Shown here in pieces: positions 54,260 through 63,550 of a DNA stretch of 64,000 bases. How positions within the stretch are numbered: position 1 is the first letter of the stretch; each line of letters opens with the position of its first letter. Origin of the DNA: Agrococcus sp. SL85. Lineage in GTDB: Bacteria > Actinomycetota > Actinomycetes > Actinomycetales > Microbacteriaceae. The DNA lies in the NCBI RefSeq assembly GCF_026625845.1, contig NZ_CP113066.1:1674001-1738000 (forward strand). The letters run 5' to 3'. A program made the translations under genes and the position numbers. The notes beneath the pieces are model-generated. The model ran no database searches, was not told the origin of the DNA, and worked only from the letters and a program-made list of their open reading frames with translations.

Positions 54260-55617
54260 ACCTGACCGAGTTCTCCCGGAACGCCGGGGCGGCCGTCGGC
54301 ATGGACGTCGACACGATCGTCGTGCGCGGCGGGAAGCCCCTGCAGGGCCGCATCCAGATGAAGGGCGCGAAGAACCTCGTCACGAAGGCGATGGTCGCGG
54401 CGCTGCTCGCCGACTCCCCGAGCGAGCTGCGCAGCGTGCCGCAGATCAGCGACGTGCGCGTCGTGCAGGGCCTGCTCGAGCTCCACGGCGTCACGGTGGA
54501 GCGCGACGGCGACACGCTGCGCTTCGACCCCTCGAACGTGCGCACGGCCCACGAGACCTCGATCAACGCGCACGCGGGCTCGAGCCGCATCCCGATCCTC
54601 TTCTGCGGCCCGCTGCTGCACCAGCTGGGCGAGGCCTTCATCCCCGACCTCGGCGGCTGCCACATCGGCGACCGGCCGATCGACTACCACCTCGAGGTGC
54701 TGCGCAACTTCGGCGCGGTCGTCGAGAAGCTGCCCTCGGGCATCCGCATGTCGGCCCCCGACGGCCTGCACGGCGCGAAGATCCACCTGCCGTACCCCTC
54801 GGTCGGGGCCACCGAGCAGGTGCTGCTCGGCGCCGTGCGCGCCAAGGGCCGCACCGAGCTCACGGGCGCCGCCGTCGAGCCCGAGATCATGGACCTCATC
54901 GCGATCCTGCAGAAGATGGGCGCCGAGATCCAGGTCGACACCGACCGCACCATCCGCATCGAGGGCGTCGACAGGCTCGTGGGCTACAAGCACACGGCGC
55001 TCTTCGACCGCAACGAGGCCGCCTCCTGGGCGTGCGCCGCGCTCGCCACCGGCGGCGACGTGTTCCTCGAGGGCGCACGCCAGCCCGAGATGACGACCTT
55101 CCTCAACGTGTACCGGAAGGCCGGCGGCGCGTTCGAGATCGAGGACGACGGCATCCGCTTCTGGCACCCCGGCGGCGACCTCAAGCCCGTCAACGTCGAG
55201 ACCGACGTGCACCCCGGCTTCATGACCGACTGGCAGCAGCCGCTCGTCGTGGCGCTCGCGAAGGCCAACGGCGTCTCGATCGTGCACGAGACGGTCTACG
55301 AGCAGCGCTTCGGCTTCACGGAGGCGCTCGTCGAGATGGGCGCGAAGATCCAGATCCACACCGACTGCCTCGGCAGCCACGCGTGCCGCTTCGGCGCGCG
55401 CAACTACCAGCACTCCGCCGTCATCGTCGGCCCCGTCGACCTGCACGGCGCCGACGTCGTGGTGCCCGACCTCCGCGGCGGCTTCAGCCACCTCGTGGCG
55501 GCGCTGACGGCCGAGGGCGAGAGCCGCATCTCGAACGTGGGGATCATCGCGCGCGGGTACGAGCGATTCATCGAGAAGCTCGAGACCCTCGGCGCGGACT
55601 TCGACGTGGAGAGCTGA
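54256..55617 (+). CDS. murA: UDP-N-acetylglucosamine 1-carboxyvinyltransferase
   Basis: 453-residue EPSP-synthase-fold enzyme that transfers enolpyruvate from PEP to UDP-GlcNAc, the first committed step of peptidoglycan synthesis. The Lys-Asn pair is in [10 protein letters not shown]. The catalytic Cys region reads [14 protein letters not shown] (Cys present, so fosfomycin could bind). The Arg site is near [16 protein letters not shown] 54256 overlaps the leuD stop and has AGGAG upstream; an internal ATG at 54301 also exists. The plsC start overlaps its stop. Confidence 0.95.
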   Translation: MNLTEFSRNAGAAVGMDVDTIVVRGGKPLQGRIQMKGAKNLVTKAMVAALLADSPSELRSVPQISDVRVVQGLLELHGVTVERDGDTLRFDPSNVRTAHETSINAHAGSSRIPILFCGPLLHQLGEAFIPDLGGCHIGDRPIDYHLEVLRNFGAVVEKLPSGIRMSAPDGLHGAKIHLPYPSVGATEQVLLGAVRAKGRTELTGAAVEPEIMDLIAILQKMGAEIQVDTDRTIRIEGVDRLVGYKHTALFDRNEAASWACAALATGGDVFLEGARQPEMTTFLNVYRKAGGAFEIEDDGIRFWHPGGDLKPVNVETDVHPGFMTDWQQPLVVALAKANGVSIVHETVYEQRFGFTEALVEMGAKIQIHTDCLGSHACRFGARNYQHSAVIVGPVDLHGADVVVPDLRGGFSHLVAALTAEGESRISNVGIIARGYERFIEKLETLGADFDVES

Positions 55618-56369
55618 TGGCGCTGCCCGGCAAGCCGCCGAAGCCGGAGCGGTCCGGCATCTACCCTGCCCTCGCGGCGGTGGTGGTGCCCTCGATCTCG
55701 GGCATGGCGAAGCTGCGGATCACGGGGCACGAGCACATCCCGGCGACGGGCGCGTTCGTGCTCTCGCCCAACCACTACAGCGAGATCGACCCGCTCGTCA
55801 TGGCGGTGGCGATCTGGCGCTCGGGCCGCGTGCCGCGCTTCATGGCGAAGGCGAGCCTGTGGAAGGTGCCGGTGCTCGGACGCATCCTCACGGCTGCGGG
55901 CCAGATCCCGGTGGAGCGCGCGGGCCGCTCGTCGCACGGCGAGCCGATGGCCGCCGCGCGCCAGGTGGTGGCCGACCGGCTGGGCGTCATCATCTACCCC
56001 GAGGGCTCGCTCACGCGCGACCCCCAGCTGTGGCCCATGCGCGGCAAGACGGGCGCCGTGCGCATGGCGCTCGAGGCCGGCGTGCCGCTCATCCCCGCCG
56101 CCCACTGGGGCACGCAGCACCTCATGCCGCGCTACGGCAAGGGCATCCGCCCCTTCCCGCGCAAGACGATCGATGTGCGCTTCGGCGCGCCCGTCGACCT
56201 CTCCGCGTACGCGGGCAAGCGGGATGCGGCGTCGATGACCGCCGCGACCGACGTCGTCATGGCCCGGATCGCGGGCCTCCTCGGCGAGCTGCGCGGCGAG
56301 GCGCCGCCCGCCGAGCGCTGGGACCCGGCGCGGCGCGGGCAGAGCGAGACGGGGCGCTTCGATGGCTGA
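55617..56369 (+). CDS. plsC: 1-acyl-sn-glycerol-3-phosphate acyltransferase
   Basis: 250-residue membrane-associated acyltransferase making phosphatidic acid. The NHYSEIDP motif supplies the HX4D catalytic pair, and IIYPEGSLTRD is the second block (the usual Thr is Ser). GKTGAVRMALEAGVPLIPAA follows. The start overlaps the murA stop (TGATG), and its end overlaps gpsA by 8 nt, so phospholipid and cell-wall steps share one mRNA. Confidence 0.92.
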   Translation: MALPGKPPKPERSGIYPALAAVVVPSISGMAKLRITGHEHIPATGAFVLSPNHYSEIDPLVMAVAIWRSGRVPRFMAKASLWKVPVLGRILTAAGQIPVERAGRSSHGEPMAAARQVVADRLGVIIYPEGSLTRDPQLWPMRGKTGAVRMALEAGVPLIPAAHWGTQHLMPRYGKGIRPFPRKTIDVRFGAPVDLSAYAGKRDAASMTAATDVVMARIAGLLGELRGEAPPAERWDPARRGQSETGRFDG

Positions 56370-57360
56370 CGTCGCCGTCCTCGGCGCCGGCAGCTGGGGC
56401 ACGACGTTCGCGAAGGTGCTCGCCGACGGCGGCGCCGAGACGATCCTCTGGGCGCGCCGCGCGGAGGCCGCGCGCGAGATCGACCAGTCGCGCCGCAACA
56501 CCCGCTACCTGCCGGGCATCGACCTGCCCGCCTCGCTGCACGCGACCTCCGACATCCGCCGCGCGCTCGACGGCGCGGCACAGGTCTACCTGGCGGTGCC
56601 CAGCCAGCAGCTGCGGCAGCTGCTGCGCGAGCACGGCGCGGCCATCGCCCCGGACGCGCCCGTCGTCTCGCTCATGAAGGGCGTCGAGGCCGGCACGCGG
56701 CTGCGGATGAGCGAGGTGGTCGCCGAGGAGCTGCGCATCGACGCCGGCCGCATCGCCGTGGTCTCTGGCCCCAACCTGGCGCTCGAGATCGCGCAGGAGC
56801 AGCCGACCGCCGCCGTCGTGTCGTCGACGAGCCCCGAGACGGCGCGCGAGGTCGCCCGCCGTGCCCGCAACGACTACTTCCACTCGTTCATCAACAACGA
56901 CGTCGTCGGCACCGAGTTCGGCGGCGTGCTGAAGAACCTCGTGGCCGTGGCGATCGGCATCGTCGACGGCGTCGGCTACGGCGAGAACACGAAGGCGTCG
57001 ATCATGACGCGCGGGCTCTCCGAGGTCACCGACTTCGCGGTCGCCTTCGGCGCCGAGCGCGAGACGATGCGCGGCCTCGCTGGCCTCGGCGACCTCATCG
57101 CCACCTGCGGCTCGACGCTCTCGCGCAACTTCACCGCCGGGCGCCTGCTCGGCATGGGCTACTCCCGCACCGACGTCGTCGCCCGCATGGAGCAGACGGC
57201 CGAGGGGCTCGCCTCCGTCGAGCCCGTCGCGCAGCTCGCCGAGCAGCGCGGCGTGCGCATGCCGATCCTCGAGCAGGTGCGCCTCGTGCTCGACGGCGCC
57301 ATGGACCCGCGCGACATCGCCCCCCACCTGACGACCGACGACGAGCCGATCGAGGAATGA
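56362..57360 (+). CDS. gpsA: NAD(P)-dependent glycerol-3-phosphate dehydrogenase
   Basis: 332-residue enzyme making sn-glycerol-3-phosphate for phospholipids. The cofactor motif is AVLGAGSWGTTFAKVLADGG. Family signatures include VSLMKGVEAGT, VVSGPNLALEIA, the catalytic Lys in FGGVLKNLVAVAIG, and GLAGLGDLIATC with its SRN sequence downstream. It overlaps plsC by 8 nt and the ddl ATG by four bases (ATGA). Confidence 0.96.
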   Translation: MADVAVLGAGSWGTTFAKVLADGGAETILWARRAEAAREIDQSRRNTRYLPGIDLPASLHATSDIRRALDGAAQVYLAVPSQQLRQLLREHGAAIAPDAPVVSLMKGVEAGTRLRMSEVVAEELRIDAGRIAVVSGPNLALEIAQEQPTAAVVSSTSPETAREVARRARNDYFHSFINNDVVGTEFGGVLKNLVAVAIGIVDGVGYGENTKASIMTRGLSEVTDFAVAFGAERETMRGLAGLGDLIATCGSTLSRNFTAGRLLGMGYSRTDVVARMEQTAEGLASVEPVAQLAEQRGVRMPILEQVRLVLDGAMDPRDIAPHLTTDDEPIEE

Positions 57361-58457
57361 CCGTGAGCGAGACCCGGAAGACCCGCGTTGCCCTGCTGTT
57401 CGGCGGCCGCTCCAGCGAGCACCTGATCTCGTGCGCGACCGCGGGCAGCGTGCTCGCGCACATCGACCGCGACCGCTACGACGTCGTGCCCATCGGCATC
57501 GCGCGCGACGGCCGCTTCGTGCTGCAGGCCGACGACCCGGCGCCGCTCGCGCTCGACCGCTCGCCCGAGGTGACGGGCGGCGACGCCGTGCTCCTGCCGA
57601 CGACGAGCGATTCGCGCACCCTCACCGCCGTCGACGCGGCGGGCGCGCTGCGCGAGCTCGGCGAGGTCGACGTCGTCTTCCCCATCCTGCACGGGCGCTT
57701 CGGCGAGGACGGCACGGTGCAGGGCATGCTCGACCTCGTCGACATCCCGTACGTCGGCAACGGCGTCCTCGCGAGCGCGGTCGCGATGGACAAGCACTTC
57801 GCCAAGGCCGTGCTCGAGCACGTGGGCATCAAGGTCGCGCCGTGGATGACGGTCTCCCGCGGCGAGTGGGCGCGCGACGCCGACGCCGTGCGCGCGCGCC
57901 TGGGCGACTTCCCGTTCCCCGTGTTCGTGAAGCCCGCGCGCGCGGGCTCCTCGGTGGGCGTCAGCCGCGTCGACTCGGTGCTCGACTTCGACCGGGCCAT
58001 GGCGCTCGCGCTCGCGGAGGACTCGCGGGCGCTCGTCGAGGCGGGCGTCTCGGGCCGCGAGGTGGAGGTCGGCGTCCTCGGCGGGCGCGACGGCGACCGT
58101 CCGCGCGCCTCGCTGCCGGGCGAGATCGTGCTCGACGAGGGCACGTTCTACGACTTCGACGCGAAGTACCGCGGCCTCCCGACGGCCCGCACGGAGTGCC
58201 CGGCCGACCTCGACGAGGCGACGATCGCGGCCCTCCAGGAGACCGCGATCCGCGCCTTCGAGGCGATCGAGGGCTCGGGGCTCGCGCGCATCGACTTCTT
58301 CGTCTCGCCGGAGCACGGCATCGTGCTCAACGAGATCAACACGATGCCGGGCTTCACCGCCATCTCGATGTTCCCGGTCGTGTGGCAGGCCTCCGGGATC
58401 GAGTACGGCGACCTCATCACCGAGCTCATCGAGCTGGGGCTCGCCGAGGAGCGGTAG
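57357..58457 (+). CDS. ddl: D-alanine–D-alanine ligase
   Basis: 366-residue ATP-grasp ligase joining two D-alanines for the peptidoglycan stem. The N-terminal LLFGGRSSEHLISCATA and PILHGRFGEDGTVQG hold substrate contacts. ATP-grasp residues are in FVKPARAGSSVGVSRV, FYDFDAKY and VLNEINTMPGFTAISMFP. Start ATG 57357 is coupled to gpsA; a GTG 6 nt later is an alternative. It is the last gene of the leuC–ddl operon; repeat copies follow instead of a clear terminator. Confidence 0.95.
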   Translation: MTVSETRKTRVALLFGGRSSEHLISCATAGSVLAHIDRDRYDVVPIGIARDGRFVLQADDPAPLALDRSPEVTGGDAVLLPTTSDSRTLTAVDAAGALRELGEVDVVFPILHGRFGEDGTVQGMLDLVDIPYVGNGVLASAVAMDKHFAKAVLEHVGIKVAPWMTVSRGEWARDADAVRARLGDFPFPVFVKPARAGSSVGVSRVDSVLDFDRAMALALAEDSRALVEAGVSGREVEVGVLGGRDGDRPRASLPGEIVLDEGTFYDFDAKYRGLPTARTECPADLDEATIAALQETAIRAFEAIEGSGLARIDFFVSPEHGIVLNEINTMPGFTAISMFPVVWQASGIEYGDLITELIELGLAEER

Positions 58458-58467
58458 CCGCCGGCGC

Positions 58468-58554
58468 CCCGTCGGTCGAGGAGCGCGCGGCGCGGCCGCC
58501 GGTTCCCCGTCGGTCGAGGAGCGCGCGGCGCAGCCGCACGCGTCTCGAGACCCC
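58468..58554. repeat. Tandem partial and full half-copies of the intergenic repeat
   Basis: CCCCGTCGGTCGAGGAGCGC begins twice, at about 58468 and 58505. The first copy stops after about 26 nt. The second continues to GCGTCTCGAGACCCC (ending about 58554). Both match the left arm of the 98-bp elements at 36848 and 41803. The right arm is missing here. Confidence 0.65.
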
Positions 58555-58582
58555 GTCAGCCCCCTGTGCCACCCTCGTGCCC

Positions 58583-59164
58583 ATGGACGACGCCGACCCC
58601 AAGCCCATCCTGGCCCGCTACCTGCGTCGCCAGCACGAGGCGCTGCGCTGGAAGCTCGAGGGCCTGCCGGAGCGCGAGCTGCGCTGGCCGCGCACGCCCA
58701 CGGGCACGAACCTGCTCGGGCTCGTGAAGCACGTGGCGAGCGTCGAGGCCGACTACCTGGGCCGGTGCCTCGGGCGGCCCTTCCCCGAGCCCATGCCCTG
58801 GACGGAGTCCGAGCCGGACGCCGACCTCTTCGCGACGGCCGACGAATCGGTCGCGTGGGTGCTCGACCTCCACGACCGGGTGCGGGACCACGCGGAGGCG
58901 TCCATCCAGGCGCTGCCGCTCGACGCGCCCGCGCACGTGCCCTGGTGGGGCGACGCGGCCGACACGACCCTCGGCCGCCTGCTCGTGCACCTCACCGCAG
59001 AGGTCGCGCGCCACGCGGGCCACGCCGACATCCTCCGCGAGGGCATCGATGCCCGGATCGGGATGCAGGAGGGCAACGAGAACCTGCCGCCGCGGGACGG
59101 CGCGAGCTGGGCCGAGCACGTGGCGATGCTCGAGCGCATCGCCGAGGGCGAGCCCAGCCGGTGA
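58583..59164 (+). CDS. DinB/DUF664 family protein
   Basis: 193-residue four-helix-bundle protein. LVKHVASVEADYLGRCLGRP and LLVHLTAEVARHAGHADILR hold His residues at the metal positions of the DinB-like superfamily, some members of which are mycothiol- or bacillithiol-dependent transferases or isomerases. The ATG at 58583 lies in a region without a clear Shine-Dalgarno sequence; a GTG at 58577 is possible. Function not determined. Confidence 0.82.
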   Translation: MDDADPKPILARYLRRQHEALRWKLEGLPERELRWPRTPTGTNLLGLVKHVASVEADYLGRCLGRPFPEPMPWTESEPDADLFATADESVAWVLDLHDRVRDHAEASIQALPLDAPAHVPWWGDAADTTLGRLLVHLTAEVARHAGHADILREGIDARIGMQEGNENLPPRDGASWAEHVAMLERIAEGEPSR

Positions 59165-59218
59165 TTGGCCGCGGCGCGCCGCTGCCCGTGTCGGGCCCCG
59201 GCGCGCTGCGGCGCCGCC

Positions 59219-59395
59219 TCAGTCGCCGCGCGGCTGCTCGGGCGCGTCGGCGTCCTGCGACTCCGGCACGTTCTCGGAGGCGCCTGCCTCCTCGTCGTGG
59301 CCGCCCGTGAGGGCGTCGGCCTCGCGCTCGTCGCCGTAGCCTCCGGTCGACGGCGCCTCGTGCTGGCCGTCCTGCTGCCCGTGGTGGTCGCTCAT
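59219..59395 (-). CDS. Small hydrophilic acidic protein
   Basis: 58 residues, rich in Asp, Glu, Gly, Gln and His and lacking hydrophobic segments (starts MSDHHGQQDGQHEAPSTGGY). The ATG at 59395 has GAGGAGG 7 nt upstream, much better than an in-frame GTG further up. Composition suggests an intrinsically disordered protein. No family recognised. Confidence 0.55.
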   Translation of the reverse strand: MSDHHGQQDGQHEAPSTGGYGDEREADALTGGHDEEAGASENVPESQDADAPEQPRGD

Positions 59396-59542
59396 GGTCG
59401 TGCCTCCTCCGCGGCATCGGCACCGCGTGTCCCCCAACCGTAGGGCGGCAGGCTGGACGCACGGTCGGGAGCGTGCCGCGACGAGCGCCGACCCGCCGCG
59501 GCGATGCGCGGGCGGGCCGGGGCCGCGGTGGGGGAGCGGCGC

Positions 59543-60607
59543 TCAGGCACCCACGAGGGCGCTGCGGCGAGCGGCCTCGATGCGGGCCATCGCGAGCTCC
59601 TCGGCGGCAGCGAGCGGCGTGATGCCGCGGTCGCCGGCGGTCGAGAGCACGTGGCGGACCGTGTCGCCGATGCCGGTGAGGCGCTCGGCGATCGCAGGCC
59701 ACTCGAGGCCGTCGGCGATGCCCTGGAGGTGGATCACGCCGCCCGCGTTCACGACGAAGTCGGGGGCGTAGACGATGCCGCGCTCGGCGAGGCGCTCGGC
59801 GCCCGAGCGGTCGGCGAGCGGGTTGTTGGCGGGGCCGACCACCGCGCGCACCGGCAGCGACTCGATGGCCTCGTCGGTGAGGATGCCGCCGAGGCCGGCG
59901 GGCACGAGCACGTCGGCGGCGGTCGTGAGCGCGGCCTCCGGGCTGATCCAGCGGGCGCCGAGCTCGTCGGCGAGCGCGCGCTTGCCGGGGTCGATGTCGG
60001 TGACCGCGAGGCGCGCGCCGTGGCCGGCGAGCATGCGGGCGAGGCGGCCGCCGACCTGGCCGAGGCCCGAGATCACGAAGGTGCGGCCGTCGATCGAGGC
60101 GTCGCCGAAGGCGGCCTCGAGCGTGGGAGCGACGGAGGAGAACACGCCGAGAGCGGTGGCGCCCGCAGGCTCGCCCGCGCCGCCCGACTCGGCGGGCAGG
60201 CCCACGACGTGGGCGGTGCGCTCGCGCACGACGAGCATGTCGTGCTCGGTGGTGCCGACGTCCTCTGCGGTGCGGTAGCGGCCGTCCATCGCCTCGACGA
60301 GGTCGCCGAGGTCGAGCAGGGCCGCGCGGCGGCGCTCGCCGTCGAGCACGACGCCCTGGGGGAGCGCGATCACCGACTTGCCGCCGCCCGCGTCGAGCCC
60401 GGCAGCGGCGTTCTTCATCGTCATGGCGGCGCTGAGGCGCAGCGCATCGGCCTGGCCGTCGGCCCAGCTCGGGTAGCCCCACATGCGGCAGCCGCCGAGG
60501 GCGGGGCCGAGCGCGCTGGAGTGGAGGGCGACCGTGATGACGAGGCCGCTGCGGGCTCCCGTCGCGGTCAGCACGCGCTCGTGGGTGAAGTCGGGGACGG
60601 CGCTCAT
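59543..60607 (-). CDS. Glu/Leu/Phe/Val dehydrogenase (branched-chain amino acid type)
   Basis: 354 residues, the short length of leucine/valine dehydrogenases. The dimerisation domain has GPALGGCRMWGY and the catalytic Lys in MTMKNAAAGLDAGGGKSVIA (ends quoted). The NAD domain follows, with VISGLGQVGGRLARMLAGHG and VGPANNPLAD. Reaction: reversible NAD-linked oxidative deamination of a branched-chain or aromatic amino acid. ATG with GAGGAGAAC upstream. The precise amino acid is not fixed by sequence. Confidence 0.88.
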   Translation of the reverse strand: MSAVPDFTHERVLTATGARSGLVITVALHSSALGPALGGCRMWGYPSWADGQADALRLSAAMTMKNAAAGLDAGGGKSVIALPQGVVLDGERRRAALLDLGDLVEAMDGRYRTAEDVGTTEHDMLVVRERTAHVVGLPAESGGAGEPAGATALGVFSSVAPTLEAAFGDASIDGRTFVISGLGQVGGRLARMLAGHGARLAVTDIDPGKRALADELGARWISPEAALTTAADVLVPAGLGGILTDEAIESLPVRAVVGPANNPLADRSGAERLAERGIVYAPDFVVNAGGVIHLQGIADGLEWPAIAERLTGIGDTVRHVLSTAGDRGITPLAAAEELAMARIEAARRSALVGA

Positions 60608-60848
60608 GGTTGTTCTCCTCGTCGAGAGCCCGGGCGCAGCGGATCGCGCGACGCCGGTGTCGTGTGCGCCGCGGGTCGCGCGGCACGCCACGATGATGCT
60701 CGCGCAGGGCACCTCGCACAAGCCTCGGCGCGTCGTCTGCGCGACCTGCGCAGCGGCGGCGCCTCGAGCTCGTCCCCGTTGCGCATCTCGACCGCCCGCT
60801 CGGGTCGCGGTGGCAAGCTGGAGCCGCACACCGAGCAGAGGAGCCGCC

Positions 60849-61244
60849 GTGCCCGACCCCGTCGAGATCCCCGCCAGCCACGCCGACCTGCTCACCGGAG
60901 CCCACATCGCCTCGGTCGCCACGATCCAGCCCGACGGCTCGCCGCAGGTGAGCGCCACCTGGGTCGACCTGCAGCACGGGCTCGTGCTCGTGCCGGTCAA
61001 GCGGACGCTGCGGAAGACCCGCAACCTGCGCCGCGATCCGCGCGTCTCGGTGCTCGTCGTCGACCGCGACGACCCCGGGCGCTTCATCGAGGTCCGCGGC
61101 ACCGCCCAGCTGGTCGACGACCCGAGTTCCATGCTCACCGCACGGCTGTGGCCGCGCTACGAGGGCGAGCCGTGGCCGGCGGACGACCAGGGCTCGCAGC
61201 GGCTCCAGTGCCGGATCAGCCCCACGCGGGTGCGCACCTCCTAG
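60849..61244 (+). CDS. PPOX-class F420-dependent oxidoreductase
   Basis: 131 residues with a split-barrel flavin/F420-binding fold. HIASVATIQPDGSPQVSATW at the N-terminus, TLRKTRNLRRDPRVSVLVVD, and PGRFIEVRGTAQLVDD are typical of actinobacterial members of the PPOX/Rv1155-like class. The GTG has AGAGGAG upstream. The substrate is unknown. Confidence 0.85.
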   Translation: MPDPVEIPASHADLLTGAHIASVATIQPDGSPQVSATWVDLQHGLVLVPVKRTLRKTRNLRRDPRVSVLVVDRDDPGRFIEVRGTAQLVDDPSSMLTARLWPRYEGEPWPADDQGSQRLQCRISPTRVRTS

Positions 61245-61342
61245 GGCTCCGGGCTCGCGCTGCGCCGAGGCGCGGTCCCGGACCCGACGCGCAGGGCCGG
61301 GCCGAAGGCGGGCTGGGCCGATGGCGGGGCCGGGCCCAGATC

Positions 61343-61672
61343 TCACACGATGCGGAAGCCGCGCTCGCCGCGCGGCTCGACGGCGCGCGACTCGAGGCCA
61401 TCGACGCGGGCGCTCGACGGCCCGTGCCGCAGCCAGGCGAGCATCGCGTCGACCCCTGCCGCCGCGCCCTCGACCTCCGCCTCCACGGCGCCGTCGATGC
61501 GGTTGCGCACCGAGCCCGCGAGCCCCAGCCGCGCCGCCTCGCGCTCCGTCGCCCAGCGGAAGCCCACGCCCTGCACGCTGCCGCGCACGACGACACGCAG
61601 CCGCACGACGCCGCCCGTGCCCTCCGGGCCGCCCGCGGGACCGCCGCCGTGCGCGCCGCCCTCAGCCACCAT
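61343..61672 (-). CDS. Acylphosphatase
   Basis: 109 residues. The active-site motif VVVRGSVQGVGFRW (phosphate-binding Arg) and GSVRNRIDGAVEAEVEG with the catalytic Asn are both intact. The Gly-rich first 20 residues precede the fold and may be non-native if translation starts further in. It hydrolyses carboxyl-phosphate bonds. Confidence 0.88.
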   Translation of the reverse strand: MVAEGGAHGGGPAGGPEGTGGVVRLRVVVRGSVQGVGFRWATEREAARLGLAGSVRNRIDGAVEAEVEGAAAGVDAMLAWLRHGPSSARVDGLESRAVEPRGERGFRIV

Positions 61673-61752
61673 GCGGCCAGGGTACGCGCGGGGCTTGCGC
61701 GCAGGTGCCTGCGGGGCGGATCATGCGGGCAGGAGCGACGCGGAGGTGCGCC

Positions 61753-62130
61753 ATGGTGCAGTACAGCGGATCGTCGGGCGTCTACGCGGTGCCCGACATC
61801 GAGGCGGCGGCGGGCTTCTACCGCGACGTGCTCGGGGTGCAGGTCGACGAGCAGGAGGGCATGCTGCAGCTGACGCTGCCGGGCGGCTGGAGCCTGCTCG
61901 TCTACCCGAAGCCCGATCACCGGCCCGCGGTGTTCACGGTGCTCAACCTCTTCGTCGAGGATCTGCCCGCGGCGATCGACGAGCTCGTGGCGAAGGGTGC
62001 CGAGTTCGTGCGCTACCCCGGCTTCGAGCAGGACGAGCGCGGCATCGCGAGCGGCATGGGGCCCGACATCGCGTGGACCACCGACCCGGCCGGCAACATC
62101 ATCGCGATCATCGAGGGCCCCGACGAGTGA
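61753..62130 (+). CDS. VOC/glyoxalase-like family protein
   Basis: 125-residue vicinal-oxygen-chelate protein. VYAVPDIEAAAGFYRDVLGV and the ending WTTDPAGNIIAIIEG are typical. GCGGAGG lies 6 nt before the ATG. Members include glyoxalases, dioxygenases and binding proteins; no activity can be assigned. Confidence 0.85.
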   Translation: MVQYSGSSGVYAVPDIEAAAGFYRDVLGVQVDEQEGMLQLTLPGGWSLLVYPKPDHRPAVFTVLNLFVEDLPAAIDELVAKGAEFVRYPGFEQDERGIASGMGPDIAWTTDPAGNIIAIIEGPDE

Positions 62131-62167
62131 TGCGCGCCGCGCCCTCCGCTGCGCACGTGCTGCGGCG

Positions 62168-62321
62168 AGCGGCGCCCTCCACCCCCTGAGCGGCGCCGTG
62201 CTGCGGCGAGCGGCGCCATCCGGTTGTGAGTGGCGCCGTTCGGCGGTGAGTGGCGCCGATCGGCTGACTGTGGCGCCAGAATCCAGCCATCTGGCGCCAC
62301 TCGCGGCCGAACGTCGCCACT
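62168..62321. repeat. Periodic GGCGCC array upstream of ychF
   Basis: Seven GGCGCC hexamers start at 62171, 62192, 62212, 62232, 62252, 62272 and 62293, followed by a degenerate GTCGCC at 62313. Spacing is 20–21 bp throughout, close to two helical turns. The first five share GAG(C/T)GGCGCC; the last two are inverted (GCCACTC). GTGGCGCCAGA (62270–62280) and TCTGGCGCCAC (62290–62300) form an 11-bp stem. Confidence 0.8.
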
Positions 62322-62454
62322 CGACGCTGCACGCGAGGCGGTGGCGCAGCGGCGGGTGTCGCGGCGGCAGGAGGCGCGGCGCAGCAGGCAGCGGCCGCGG
62401 ATGCGCGGGGCGCGGGGCCGCGCGCCGCCGCGCCCGCCGCTAGGCTCGACCCTC

Positions 62455-63528
<1,074 letters not shown>

Positions 63529-63550
63529 TCAGGGGCTGACCGGCCCGGAA

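Noticed and set aside
62168..62321. The GGCGCC array as a CRISPR
   Set aside because: Repeat units are only about 10 bp with about 10-bp spacers, orientation changes within the array, and no cas genes are nearby.
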